A program made the position numbers and the translations under genes. From contig JAMPDF010000003.1 in the NCBI GenBank assembly GCA_023665755.1, positions 76,572 to 140,571 of the forward strand: a DNA stretch of 64,000 nt, in the 5' to 3' direction. Each line of letters starts with the position of its first letter. Positions within the stretch are counted from its first letter, which is position 1. Source of the DNA: Prevotella sp. (lineage in GTDB: Bacteria; Bacillota_I; Bacilli_A; ML615J-28; CAG-313). Shown piece by piece: positions 17,872 through 27,700 of the stretch. The notes under the pieces were generated by a model, which did not search any database, was not told the DNA's origin, and was given only the letters and a program-made list of their open reading frames with translations.

Positions 17872-17907
17872 AAAAAAACTTAATTCCTATTTTCTTCATA
17901 CAATTAC

Positions 17908-18099
17908 CTAAATACCAAATACGATATTTTTCCTTTCACAGAACTCTAAAAATTTACCCCATTGTTTTGCTCTAGGTTCTTGTATCGATTTTTCCCATCT
18001 TGCAAGAGTAACCATAGGAATTCCAGCTTCCTTTGATAATTCCAATTGAGTTAATTGTAATTTTTCTCTTACATACCTTACTTTTTCAGCCTTTGTCAT
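17908..18099 (-). CDS. Small XRE-type HTH protein
   Basis: 63 residues, almost entirely a helix-turn-helix: LQLTQLELSKEAGIPMVTLA with the recognition helix ending in R-W-E-K-S. ATG at 18099 follows GAAAGGGAG; a TTG at 18117 overlaps that site. Its promoter contains two GTCGTTTT direct repeats at the likely transcription start, which fits autorepression. It is followed by the interrupted gene at 17092-17871. Confidence 0.8.
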   Translation of the reverse strand: MTKAEKVRYVREKLQLTQLELSKEAGIPMVTLARWEKSIQEPRAKQWGKFLEFCERKNIVFGI

Positions 18100-18401
18100 T
18101 TTTATACTCCCTTTCAAAACAAGTCGTTTTATGTCGTTTTGAATATTATACTACTTTTTGAGAAAAAAATCTAATAATATATGCAGATATTTCGACGATT
18201 ATATGAAAATTGATAAAACTATTTTTAAGAAAAATATAAGACAAAATTAAATCATTAAGAATTTATTTAAAATTCTTATAAAAAACGAACCCACATTTGT
18301 TGTGTAGGTTCGTCAAATTATAAAATGAATAAGTTTTGTCAAAAGTCCATTTAATAATTGTTTACCATCTAATTCTTACTCATTAAATTTAAATTATACT
18401 T
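18100..18401 (-). promoter_or_regulatory. HTH promoter/operator and upstream terminator region
   Basis: Minus strand TATAAT at 18150-18145. Two direct repeats GTCGTTTT at 18123-18130 and 18133-18140, 10 bases apart, fall on the expected start site, so a bound repressor would block transcription. The remainder up to 18284 is A/T-rich without a gene; 18285-18313 is a terminator. Confidence 0.6.
18285..18313 (-). terminator. Terminator of displaced cassette A
   Basis: ACGAACCcACA pairs with TGTGtAGGTTCGT; T-rich sequence follows on the minus strand. Confidence 0.8.
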
Positions 18402-18794
18402 TTATAATCTTAATCCTCTAGATAAGAAGATTAATACTAATTCATAAACCACATATGTTCCCAAAGTTCCATAACCTACAACCATAAATACAATGCTAGG
18501 AATGAAATGTATTGAAAATTGATTAATAAAGAATAAAACTGTACTAGCAATTACAATAAACAATTGTATTAAATAAGGTATTACTCTTATATAAAGAAAT
18601 GGAGGATTTGTCATTTTCCCTTCTTTAAATATAACCAATTTTCTCAAAAACGACTTTTTAGGAACAACGAGTTTTTTAATAGTGTTATCTGAAAAATAGC
18701 AATCGTGTTGACTTCCAAAAATCAAATTTATAAAATGCATAAATAAGACAACTAATATGCAAATAAAAAATACTATTATTTGATTTAAATCCAT
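18402..18794 (-). CDS. Small membrane protein, candidate RHS immunity protein A
   Basis: 130 residues with about four hydrophobic segments (residues 5-27, 66-90, 92-112, 113-126) and a basic loop rich in Lys near residues 40-60. No family recognised. GGAGGG lies 7 bases before its ATG, which starts 17 bases after the stop of RHS cassette A. In polymorphic toxin systems the gene directly behind a toxin tip encodes its immunity protein, and this tip is hydrophobic, so a membrane immunity protein fits. That role is inferred from position only. Confidence 0.6.
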   Translation of the reverse strand: MDLNQIIVFFICILVVLFMHFINLIFGSQHDCYFSDNTIKKLVVPKKSFLRKLVIFKEGKMTNPPFLYIRVIPYLIQLFIVIASTVLFFINQFSIHFIPSIVFMVVGYGTLGTYVVYELVLIFLSRGLRL

Positions 18795-18811
18795 ATTTTA
18801 CCCTCCACGTT

Positions 18812-20284
18812 TCAATACGCATAATATAACCCACAATTTACTGCCGCAGTTCCAATTGTTACACCAGCAATTATAAGCGCCCCTTTGATCATTAAATGTC
18901 TAATGGTTGGTGCGATAGCATCTTGAACAGCATATAAAGCTACATTACCCCACAATCTAGTAGTTGCTTGAAGACCTTTCATAGAAATTTCACCAGCCAA
19001 ATATCTATTAGATGCAGTAGTAATAGCCTTAACAGCACTTGCTCCTTTACCAGTTAATTTCATACTTGAAGCGATATTGGAACCATTTCTAGCTCCTGCT
19101 CCGCTAATTGCCCCACCAATAAATCCTAAACCTATAGCAGTTATAGAACCAAGTAATGTCAAATCTTCTCCGTGGAACGCTGAGCCAATTGCATATTGTG
19201 ACCAACCAGCAACAGCACCTATTCCAGCAGAAGCCAATGCTCCAATTCCTGTCATTGCTAATGCAGTTGAACCTAAAGCAAATAATCCATCCACTCCAGC
19301 TTGCCAGTAGTTGATTTCATCCCATCCATAAGTTAAACCTTGACTTACTACACTTGCTCCAGCTCCTACAATGAAAGAACCAACTAATAATCCAATTACT
19401 AAAATTGCTGAATGACCACTAGGATCATAATACATAATCGGATTATTTTTAGCATAGGCATATAAATTCAATCCATTAATACTTTCAGGATCTAAATAAT
19501 CAATTGAATCTGGTGAAATCCACCTACATAATTCAGGTGAATAATATCTAGAGTTGCAATAGAATAACTGAGTTTCCACATCATAAACATATCCTCTATA
19601 TCGATATGGATTGATATTACCTATGAAATCTTCATTTTTGTTTTCTTTACCATTTTCATCATATACTTGATGGTTTCCATATCCATCATATTGATACCTT
19701 ACAATTGTTTTTCCTTCTTCATTGATAATACCATTTATATTCCCTAGTATATCCTTTTCATAGTAGTATGTCTTTCCTTGATAGGAAAAACCAATGATTT
19801 GATTGCTTTCATCATAGTTGTATTGGATGGTATCTTCTCCTATTTGCATTTCTACTATTTGGTTATCATCATAGATATACTTGGTTGATTTTCCTTGGAT
19901 TATCTTTTCTACTCTTCTTCCTAATATATCATATTTATAGTTGATATGTTCTCCTATTTTTGTTAATTGTGTTCCTTCAAAAGCCAATTTATACACTTGA
20001 TTATTTTTAGTAATACTTGTTGGATTCAAAGCATAATACCTATCATAGGTTATATGGATGGTATCTTCTCCTATGATGATATCATCTAATCTAGTCTTAT
20101 AGGTATTATTATATTGATAGTCGATTTGCATTCTTTTTCCTGTGATGTCATTTTGTATTACTTTTTGAGTCATATTTTGATAGTTATCATATGTATAACT
20201 AATTTCAGTTTGAGGAATAGTTTCATCTTGATATGTCGTTTCTTTGATGAGTCTACTCTTTTGAGTAAACCCACCTAATTTTTC
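18812..20284 (-). pseudogene. Displaced RHS core-tip cassette A
   Basis: Open frame of 490 codons without its own start, entered after a TAA at 20285. The segment 20248-19413 is identical base for base to 26240-25405 of the intact RHS gene and encodes the last YD repeats plus the RHS core, ending Y-Y-D-P-S-G-H. After that His the sequence becomes unrelated: a 200-residue tip, Gly/Ala-rich with several hydrophobic stretches (for example G-S-F-I-V-G-A-G-A-S-V). An internal Met at 20173 could start a 453-residue product, but no ribosome site is obvious, so it is probably a silent donor cassette. The tip may form membrane pores; inferred. Confidence 0.78.
19413..20248. repeat. 836-bp perfect direct repeat, copy 1
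   Basis: Identical to 25405-26240 in every line I compared, with an offset of 5992 bases. It codes for the RHS core. Confidence 0.92.
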
Positions 20285-20300
20285 TTATGAAAGTAATTTG

Positions 20301-20680
20301 CTATTTTAACTTTTTGTAATATTTATCCGAATCAATAGCCAAATACCCCATTTGATTGTAACATGACAACATTTGATTCTTGTTAACAGAAAATACATAA
20401 TCTAAGAATTCTTCAATACTAGTGAATATAAGCTCTTTTTCAATACCATATGTTTCAATTGAAGCAATATTATTTTTAAAAGGATAAAGATTATTAAATG
20501 CGATAATAATTGAAGGAACCAAATTATCAAATTTACACTCTAAAGATAAGAAATTCAGTTCGGTTTCTTTATCCAAAATTCTAAATATACTTTCATTAAT
20601 AAATAGTTGATATGTGCTTCAAATTCATCATGATTATATTTTCTAAAATTAATTTTTAAATAAAAATTAGCCATTCTCAT
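20301..20680 (-). pseudogene. Frameshifted candidate immunity gene B
   Basis: AGGAGG followed by ATG at 20680 starts M-R-M-A-N-F-Y-L-K-I-N-F-R-K-Y, which reaches a stop after 42 codons. Near 20610-20620 (around CAYATCAAC) the other frame takes over as Q-L-F-I-N-E-S-I-F-R-I-L-D-K and stays open for about 100 codons to TAG at 20301. A single-base change there would restore a protein of about 125 residues. The TAG stop of the toxin fragment overlaps the ribosome site, the tight spacing usual for toxin-immunity pairs. No family recognised. Confidence 0.6.
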
Positions 20681-20692
20681 GATTTTAACCTC

Positions 20693-20938
20693 CTATGGAA
20701 CTAAGAAAAAATTGATATATCTGTACCCTAATTGTTTTAGTGCAGCCACCCTATGACGGCCATTTGTAATTTGATACATTCCATTTTGTAATTTACTAGC
20801 AAAGATTTGACCATAATCACCAGTTTGCGAAATTGAACGCACATATCCTGAAATGCCTCCATCTTTCGGATCTAATGTCACAAATTCATCTAATGGATTA
20901 TTAACTAAATTATTAATATTGGTTCTAATTAGTTTATT
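20693..20938 (-). pseudogene. ParB/Srx-like toxin-tip fragment B
   Basis: 82 open codons without a start, after a TAA at 20941. The C-terminus contains Q-N-G-M-Y-Q-I-T-N-G-R-H-R-V-A-A-L-K, the G-R-H-R-x-A-A motif of ParB/sulfiredoxin-fold domains. Such domains occur as C-terminal tips of polymorphic toxins. The RHS core that should precede it is absent, so this is an orphan tip, followed at once by its frameshifted partner. Confidence 0.65.
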
Positions 20939-20967
20939 TTAAAATTTCAACTATCTTTTATTAGTTA

Positions 20968-21510
20968 TTAAGAAAACAATTTAATCAATATAGAAATAAA
21001 TAAGACTATACCATTAATTAATAATAATAAATACAAGAATCTTTTATTATGATAATAACTAACTTTAGCATGTTTACATTTCTTTCTAATCAGATGTACC
21101 ATAATGACTGATGGATTATTAATAGATAATAATTGTTTATAATCTTTATCAAACAACACCAATTGTGATGGTTTTATATTAAATCTAGTTAAATCTCCAA
21201 AATCATATGTAATATTAACTATTTCATTATAATTTATTTCCTTAACTTTTGTTTTAGTTTTAATAACTAAACATTCACCATTTACATAGTATTTTGTTTT
21301 AATAAATATTTGTACAATAAAAGAAATAATAATCAAAATGACATTTATTATTAATATAAAATATGGAACTATTAGCAATGTAGAAAACATTTCACCTATC
21401 TTATCCATCATAAAGAATAAATAAATCATAAATATCATTGGTATTAAACTTATTAAACATTCTGTAATAACACAAGCCAAAGTAATAGTTATGTTTCTTT
21501 TAAATCTCAT
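20968..21510 (-). CDS. Membrane protein with PH-like domain, candidate immunity C
   Basis: 180 residues: two N-terminal membrane helices (about residues 8-32 and 42-70), a beta-rich middle (Y-Y-V-N-G-E-C-L-V-I-K-T, then K-E-I-N-Y-N-E-I-V-N-I), and a third helix near 158-178. The order of two helices followed by short strands resembles small bacterial PH-domain membrane proteins. AAAGGAGAT lies before the ATG, and the gene begins 24 bases after the stop of RHS tip C. It shares this layout with the candidate immunity protein at 24362. Role inferred from position. Confidence 0.6.
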   Translation of the reverse strand: MRFKRNITITLACVITECLISLIPMIFMIYLFFMMDKIGEMFSTLLIVPYFILIINVILIIISFIVQIFIKTKYYVNGECLVIKTKTKVKEINYNEIVNITYDFGDLTRFNIKPSQLVLFDKDYKQLLSINNPSVIMVHLIRKKCKHAKVSYYHNKRFLYLLLLINGIVLFISILIKLFS

Positions 21511-21534
21511 TTTTATATCTCCTTTCCTTTTGTA

Positions 21535-22335
21535 CTAATCCCAAAAGATTAGCCAATCAAAAAAATCATTTAAATGTCCTTCTATTGTATTTCCACCAAT
21601 TTCTAATTTAGTAAGCAAATGGTTGATTGCAATGCCTACACCGACCGCGATAATTACTCCTCCTACAATAATTAAACCACCTGGGATAGCTAATGAAGAT
21701 GCAGACAAAGCTCCCATAGCAGCCGTTGCAATAGCCGTTGAGGCATACATGCCACCAACACTAATACCAGTATTAATTAAACCTCCGGCAATAGAGCTAT
21801 TTAAACTTGCACCTGAAGCATATTTTTCGTAACCTGCAATTATACCGCCTGCAATTGAAAGCCCCCAACCAATTCCAGTTGTAACTTTAGATAAAGTTCC
21901 TGGCAATTCTGTCACGCCATCTAACCTCATTAAATCCCACAAATCTGTAAATTGCAAACAAGCAATTGCACTTCTAATAGGATTTATCATTGTAAAACCG
22001 TGGTCTAATCCTATTGATAATGTTTCTAACCATCCAGGTATAGAAGGTAAATTTCTATATGGAGAAGATAATAAACCGACTCCACCATTAGATATAAAAA
22101 CACCATCAATTGATAATCCAATAGAACTTACCATTCCACCACTATGAACTCCTCCAAAACTAGAATTACTATAGGCAATTCCAACTGTATTGTTATTGGC
22201 ATAACTATACAGATTTAATCCATTGATAGATTGTGGATTTAAACAAGAAACATCTGCAGATTGAATAAATCTTCCAAGTTCTGGAGAATAATATCTTGAG
22301 GATACCCAATAAAGCTGAGTTTCGACTGGAGTATC
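21535..22335 (-). pseudogene. Displaced RHS core-tip cassette C
   Basis: Open for 266 codons, entered without a start right after a TAG at 22338. It opens with the end of an RHS core: T-Q-L-Y-W-V-S-S-R-Y-Y-S-P-E-L-G-R-F and S-I-N-G-L-N-L-Y-S-Y-A-N-N-N. The usual D-P-S-G is missing. The tip of about 220 residues is Gly/Ala-rich and hydrophobic in its second half, like tips A and D, with W-L-E-T-L-S at its start. The core differs from that of the intact gene, so it came from a different RHS parent. An internal GTG at 22134 would give 199 residues. Confidence 0.75.
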
Positions 22336-22405
22336 CTATTGCAACTCCAATCAGTGTATTCCTCATTACATCTAATATTATATCACAAGTTGTTTTAAAT
22401 CCACA

Positions 22406-22645
22406 TTAATTTGATATAGAATCATCGATGAACTTGTAATATATTTTAATAGTCCTTAGGTTATCTCTATACCCAACTTCTATTCTAAATATTAATGAAT
22501 GAACAATTAGAGAATTAAGTTCTTTAAACTCTAAAAATTCATTTACTTTTTCTTTTAATAATTTGTAATTTTCTATTGTAGACTCTTCTTCTTTTTTAAG
22601 ATTTTTAATTGTTTCTATTTCACTTACTATCTTCTTTTGTTCTTC
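22406..22645 (-). pseudogene. C-terminal part of serine recombinase after in-frame TAG
   Basis: 79 codons in the same frame as the recombinase and separated from it only by TAG at 22648-22646. They encode a Lys/Glu-rich coiled coil followed by H-S-L-I-F-R-I-E-V-G-Y and I-K-I-Y-Y-K-F-I-D, the usual ending of large serine recombinases. This is coding sequence by family, so the TAG interrupts the gene. Confidence 0.7.
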
Positions 22646-23983
22646 CTAGTATTCTTTAATCATTTTAGATGAAGTATCACTATCAATAATTTCATTTAAA
22701 GCATCATCATATACTTTCTTAGTTAATTGATATAACTTATCTTTTCTTGTTTCTAATTTAGTTATTTTAGATTCCACATCAACATTTGATGATTCTTTCT
22801 TTTTTCTTTCTATTAATTTAGTTAAGAAGTCTTCTCTATTGATGTTTTTTGTTAAATCTCTTAATTCAAGTTCTACGATTTCTTTTATTTGTCTATGAAG
22901 CAATGTATTAGGTTTAGGACAATAATCTTTATTTCTCATATAAGTTGTACATTTATAAGTATGACTTACATTACCATATTTTCTTTTTTGATGTACTAGA
23001 GCCATTCTATTGCCACAATGAGCACAATAAATAATCCCTTTAAATAAGTTTTCATGATCATCTAACCAAGGATGTGTACGTGAGGCTATCATTGATTGAA
23101 CTGAATCATAATCACTTTGAGATATAATTGCTTCATGAGTATTCTTAACTATTAAATGTTTTTCTTTAGGTACAGGGACACATTTCTTTGTTTTATAGTT
23201 AATTACTTCATATTTATTGGATTCAATATGTCCCAGATACACTACATCTCCAAGTATCTTTCTTACTGTTACATAAGTCCAGCCTTGATTCTTAAATCTA
23301 GCAAACCTAATATCGCCTTGAATTCGTTTATAATAACCTGGAGTATAAATACCTTTCTCAGTCAAAATAGACGCAATTTTAGGGCAACCATGACCTTCTA
23401 ATGCCAATCTATAAATAAGTTTAATAATAGGTCTAATTTCTTCATCCACGATTAGATGATTATTGTCTAGTGGATCTTTTTTATATCCATAAGGTACTTG
23501 AGCTGCAGTATATAATCCTTTTTGATTTCTACTTCTTTTAGCTGCTTTTACTTTTCTTGATAAATCTTTTGAATACATATCATTTAAAATGTTTTTAAAT
23601 GGTGCTATATCATTATTATCATTAATGGTATCAATACCATCATTAATCGCAATATACCTAACCCCTACATCTTTAAAATAATGTTCTGTATAATAACCAG
23701 TTTCAATATAATTTCTTCCAAGTCTTGATAGGTCTTTAGTTATAACTAAATTAATCTTACCATCTTGAATATCTTGAATCATTCTTTGAAATCCTGGTCT
23801 ATTGAAATTAAGACCCGAATAGCCATCATCTACATAAACATCATAAATCTTAAATCCATGTATCTTAGCATATTCTTCTAAAATAATCTTTTGTGTTTGA
23901 ATACTACCAGATTCATTCACACTTCCATCATCTAGTGATAGTCTACAATATAAAGCTGGGTTGTATATTTTATTTTCTTTCAA
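22646..23983 (-). CDS. Large serine recombinase, stopped early by TAG
   Basis: Site-specific recombinase of the resolvase/invertase superfamily. The catalytic domain begins A-L-Y-C-R-L-S, with the nucleophile Ser at the S of R-L-S, then Y-V-D-D-G-Y-S-G-L-N and L-S-R-L-G-R-N. The recombinase domain holds Y-G-Y-K-K-D, and the zinc ribbon reads C-A-H-C-G-N-R ... C-T-T-Y. TTG at 23983 is favoured, with AGGAGG 4 bases upstream; an ATG at 24019 has no clear ribosome site. The product stops at TAG 22646, some 80 residues short of the family length. It lies between RHS cassettes and may have moved or rearranged them; inferred. Confidence 0.85.
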   Translation of the reverse strand: MKENKIYNPALYCRLSLDDGSVNESGSIQTQKIILEEYAKIHGFKIYDVYVDDGYSGLNFNRPGFQRMIQDIQDGKINLVITKDLSRLGRNYIETGYYTEHYFKDVGVRYIAINDGIDTINDNNDIAPFKNILNDMYSKDLSRKVKAAKRSRNQKGLYTAAQVPYGYKKDPLDNNHLIVDEEIRPIIKLIYRLALEGHGCPKIASILTEKGIYTPGYYKRIQGDIRFARFKNQGWTYVTVRKILGDVVYLGHIESNKYEVINYKTKKCVPVPKEKHLIVKNTHEAIISQSDYDSVQSMIASRTHPWLDDHENLFKGIIYCAHCGNRMALVHQKRKYGNVSHTYKCTTYMRNKDYCPKPNTLLHRQIKEIVELELRDLTKNINREDFLTKLIERKKKESSNVDVESKITKLETRKDKLYQLTKKVYDDALNEIIDSDTSSKMIKEY

Positions 23984-24001
23984 TTTTCCTCCTTGTGTTC
24001 C

Positions 24002-24351
24002 AACACAAACTTGCATCATGATGATACCACAAGTTTATGTTTACATCCATCTATTTGTTTATAAATTTTGTAAGCTGGGTATCCCAGTTACTTAACATAC
24101 GGCTGTGTCAATCGGCTTTTGTGAAGCAGATTGAATCACAGCTTATCCCGTTTCCGAAAAAGTATATAATTAGTGATTTTAATTAAAATTACCATTATTA
24201 ACACCTCCAATTTACTTATAAAAAGCTCCTTCAATAGTACTGGAGTTTTCAAAGCCTTTTTGAGGGGGGTTAAATTTAAAAAAATTATTAGAAACGACAA
24301 AAAAGAGTGCAACTATCTAGTGAGATAGCTACACTCTCGCAAGTTTGTGTT
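24002..24351. repeat. 13-bp inverted repeat flanking recombinase upstream region
   Basis: AACACAAACTTGC at 24002-24014 and its exact complement GCAAGTTTGTGTT at 24339-24351. They enclose the recombinase upstream region and the terminator of the RHS operon. Confidence 0.6.
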
Positions 24352-24361
24352 AATAATAATT
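24020..24361. other. Gene-free spacer with structured G+C-richer island
   Basis: Between the recombinase and the RHS immunity gene. A small hairpin (CTGGG/CCCAG, 24075-24087) and a longer one (24102-24142: GCTGTG, TCAATC, GCTT pairing with AAGC, GATTGA, CACAGC) stand out from A/T-rich surroundings. A terminator follows at 24305-24336. No gene seen. Confidence 0.55.
24305..24336 (-). terminator. Terminator of intact RHS operon
   Basis: GAGTGcAaCTATC pairs with GATAGcTaCACTC around a short loop, followed by TTTTTTG on the minus strand. Confidence 0.8.
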
Positions 24362-24772
24362 TTATACTATTTTCTTTTGTAAATATTTTTCAATTACTAT
24401 AATAATACTTTTTCTTTTGTCTAAATGAATTTCTGAGCCAGTTGTAAGATTTATTTTTAATGCCGGATTTTTCATAATATTTGTTATTTCAATATCTAAT
24501 ACCTCAGTCCATTTACATTCTTTAATAATTTTATTTAGAAAGACTATTTTTATACCATTATCATCAAAGATTACTTTTTGAAAAATCCAGTAAAACCCTA
24601 TAAGAAAGAATAAAATTATTAAAACAAAAGACATTATTAATAGTATCCAACCATTATTGTTCTCATAATTTAAACTAGCTATAAAAGCAGTAATTAAGAT
24701 TGTTTCAAATAACATTATTATTGAAAAAAAAGATATCGATTGAAATAAATTTTTATAGAATTTTTGTTTCAA
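24362..24772 (-). CDS. Membrane protein with PH-like domain, candidate RHS immunity D
   Basis: 136 residues: two membrane helices (about residues 10-33 and 40-65), then a beta-rich domain (I-F-D-D-N-G-I-K-I-V-F, W-T-E-V-L-D-I-E-I, L-K-I-N-L-T-T-G) and a basic helical end. This is the arrangement of small bacterial PH-domain membrane proteins. The start is probably TTG at 24772, with AGGAGG 11 bases upstream. It begins 22 bases after the stop of the intact RHS gene and shares its terminator. Position and similarity of layout to the protein at 20968 suggest immunity against the hydrophobic tip. Confidence 0.62.
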   Translation of the reverse strand: MKQKFYKNLFQSISFFSIIMLFETILITAFIASLNYENNNGWILLIMSFVLIILFFLIGFYWIFQKVIFDDNGIKIVFLNKIIKECKWTEVLDIEITNIMKNPALKINLTTGSEIHLDKRKSIIIVIEKYLQKKIV

Positions 24773-24794
24773 TATAAATAATACCTCCTAATAG

Positions 24795-27700
24795 TTAAAA
24801 TGCAGATAATAATTTACCAATAAGATATGATATTAAATCATAAGCTGCTTCTGTTCCGCCCGCAATCATTCCAGATAGTAGTCTTAATGCAAATTTAGAA
24901 TTTAAATCTGTGGCAACTCTGCCCATAGAACCAGCTATAGAAGACATTGCAGAACCCATTCCAGCAAAAATATTTAATGAACCCATAACTGCAGATGTTA
25001 GTAAAGTTTCTCCCCAGTTAATATTTACATTTTTAAAACCAGATTCGTGCCAACTTGTATAAACTGTTCCTGCTAAATTGCCTACAAAGCCTCCTGCAAA
25101 AGATGCAGTTACACCTAGTGCCATATAACCTATACATGCAAGATTAGCAACTTCAGAAGCGGCGGTAAAAGCCATTCCACCTAGTCCAGCTCCTACTCCA
25201 CATAACGCCCCTGAAATAGCACCACCAATATATCCAGCAGTAAAATCTCCTCCATTAGCTTTCGTAACATAACCATTTATCAGAGAACCTGCTCCAGCGC
25301 CAATTAAGGCCCCACCAAGAACACCACCAACACCAGTAGCACATAAAATAATACCACCTACTATGGCAGATCCACTGATTAACCATGCAGCCCATTCAGG
25401 TAAGTGACCACTAGGATCATAATACATAATCGGATTATTTTTAGCATAGGCATATAAATTCAATCCATTAATACTTTCAGGATCTAAATAATCAATTGAA
25501 TCTGGTGAAATCCACCTACATAATTCAGGTGAATAATATCTAGAGTTGCAATAGAATAACTGAGTTTCCACATCATAAACATATCCTCTATATCGATATG
25601 GATTGATATTACCTATGAAATCTTCATTTTTGTTTTCTTTACCATTTTCATCATATACTTGATGGTTTCCATATCCATCATATTGATACCTTACAATTGT
25701 TTTTCCTTCTTCATTGATAATACCATTTATATTCCCTAGTATATCCTTTTCATAGTAGTATGTCTTTCCTTGATAGGAAAAACCAATGATTTGATTGCTT
25801 TCATCATAGTTGTATTGGATGGTATCTTCTCCTATTTGCATTTCTACTATTTGGTTATCATCATAGATATACTTGGTTGATTTTCCTTGGATTATCTTTT
25901 CTACTCTTCTTCCTAATATATCATATTTATAGTTGATATGTTCTCCTATTTTTGTTAATTGTGTTCCTTCAAAAGCCAATTTATACACTTGATTATTTTT
26001 AGTAATACTTGTTGGATTCAAAGCATAATACCTATCATAGGTTATATGGATGGTATCTTCTCCTATGATGATATCATCTAATCTAGTCTTATAGGTATTA
26101 TTATATTGATAGTCGATTTGCATTCTTTTTCCTGTGATGTCATTTTGTATTACTTTTTGAGTCATATTTTGATAGTTATCATATGTATAACTAATTTCAG
26201 TTTGAGGAATAGTTTCATCTTGATATGTCGTTTCTTTGATTAATCTACCTAGTTGATCATATGCATAACTTACTTGATCAAGAACTGTAGCATCTTCGTT
26301 CTTCCTAGTACAGATGTTGATTATTTTTTCATTATCATATTGATATTCTATTTGAGTGTCTTCTTCAATTTCGGTTTGAACTATTGGGGTAATTGAAATA
26401 GGATGATTGAGATAAGTATATGTCTTTGTAAACGTATGTTGATGTGTTTTAAACTTTGTTTCTACTAATCTATTCCAATGGTCATATTTTTTTTGATAGA
26501 TACTTGGTGTAAGTATTTCTTCTACTTGATCTTCTTCTATCATCAAAGCAGAGTTTGTATAATAAAAATTCTCAATTTCACCACATAAAACATCTATAAT
26601 TTCACCATTTTCTTTACCACAACCAAGATAACAAATGCTACTCGTTAAATCCACTTGTTGTACGCCTAAATCTGTTTTTTTCCCATCTATGATAATTGTA
26701 AGTATACTTTGTTGATTGCATTGAATAAGCATTGTATGCCAAATATCTGAATCAAACCGTAAACTTGCTTGTAAAGTTTGATTGTTTACGATCAATTGCA
26801 TTTGCTCATGGGCTAAGATTTTTACACCTAGTTGGATGATTCCATCTCGGATAAAGCACATCAAGTATACATCATGCAATGATTTTGGTGTTTCCCATTT
26901 GACTCGAAGTCCTATCGTAAAGATGTCTTCTAATTCTAAATCATAAGCTACATAGCTTTGACCTGATAGACAAATGTCTTCTAAGTGTTTGACTTGATAC
27001 ATACCATAAATATGTCTATTTTCTTTTTGGTCATAATGATACTCGCGAGATAAGTTTTGAATATAACTGCTTTCTAAAGTGCTCGATTCTATTGGTCTCT
27101 TTCCCCTAATCGATGCCTTAGTTCCTCTAAGTGTAACTACATCTCCTTGTTGAGTGAGTTTTTCATTTACCCATGATGTGGTAGTATATCGATAAGATGG
27201 CGTAGTCTGACAAAGATATTGGATGCTTTGTTGATAACATGCTAAGAGGGCTTGTGAATTGAAATAGACATCGGTAATCATGATTTTGTATATCTCAAAT
27301 GGCATTTGCAATGGGGTGGAATGGTTTGTTCCATTTCCAATTCTCAATTTCATATCCTGATGAAAGTTTTGAATAATATCGTGAGTGAATGTGGATTGAA
27401 TGACCGTGCTTTTTTTACCATTCACACTCAAGCTTAAATCATAAGCATTCGTCATAGATGTCTTTCTTTGTATGGATACTACCAACATATTCCATTCTTC
27501 TAAGCGCATTTGTTGTGTAGTCGTATATGTATATTGATTTTCTTCTATCCAGTATAGGTATCCTTTTGCATCTATTTTTAGGTTGAGTAATTCAATACTT
27601 TCATTCAAATAACACAAGGATAGCACAGTTTCTTTTGTTCCATATGACTGATGAGGTTTTATCCACAATACAACTGTATATGTAAATGGTTCGTGTGAAT

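Noticed and set aside
21535..21537. Readthrough fusion of RHS tip C with its immunity protein
   Set aside because: The two frames happen to be in phase, but the immunity gene has its own good ribosome site and start; phase alone is a one-in-three chance.
22336..22338. TAG before RHS cassette C as a fourth amber interruption
   Set aside because: Coding homology to RHS starts right after it and none is seen upstream, so it is just the cassette edge.
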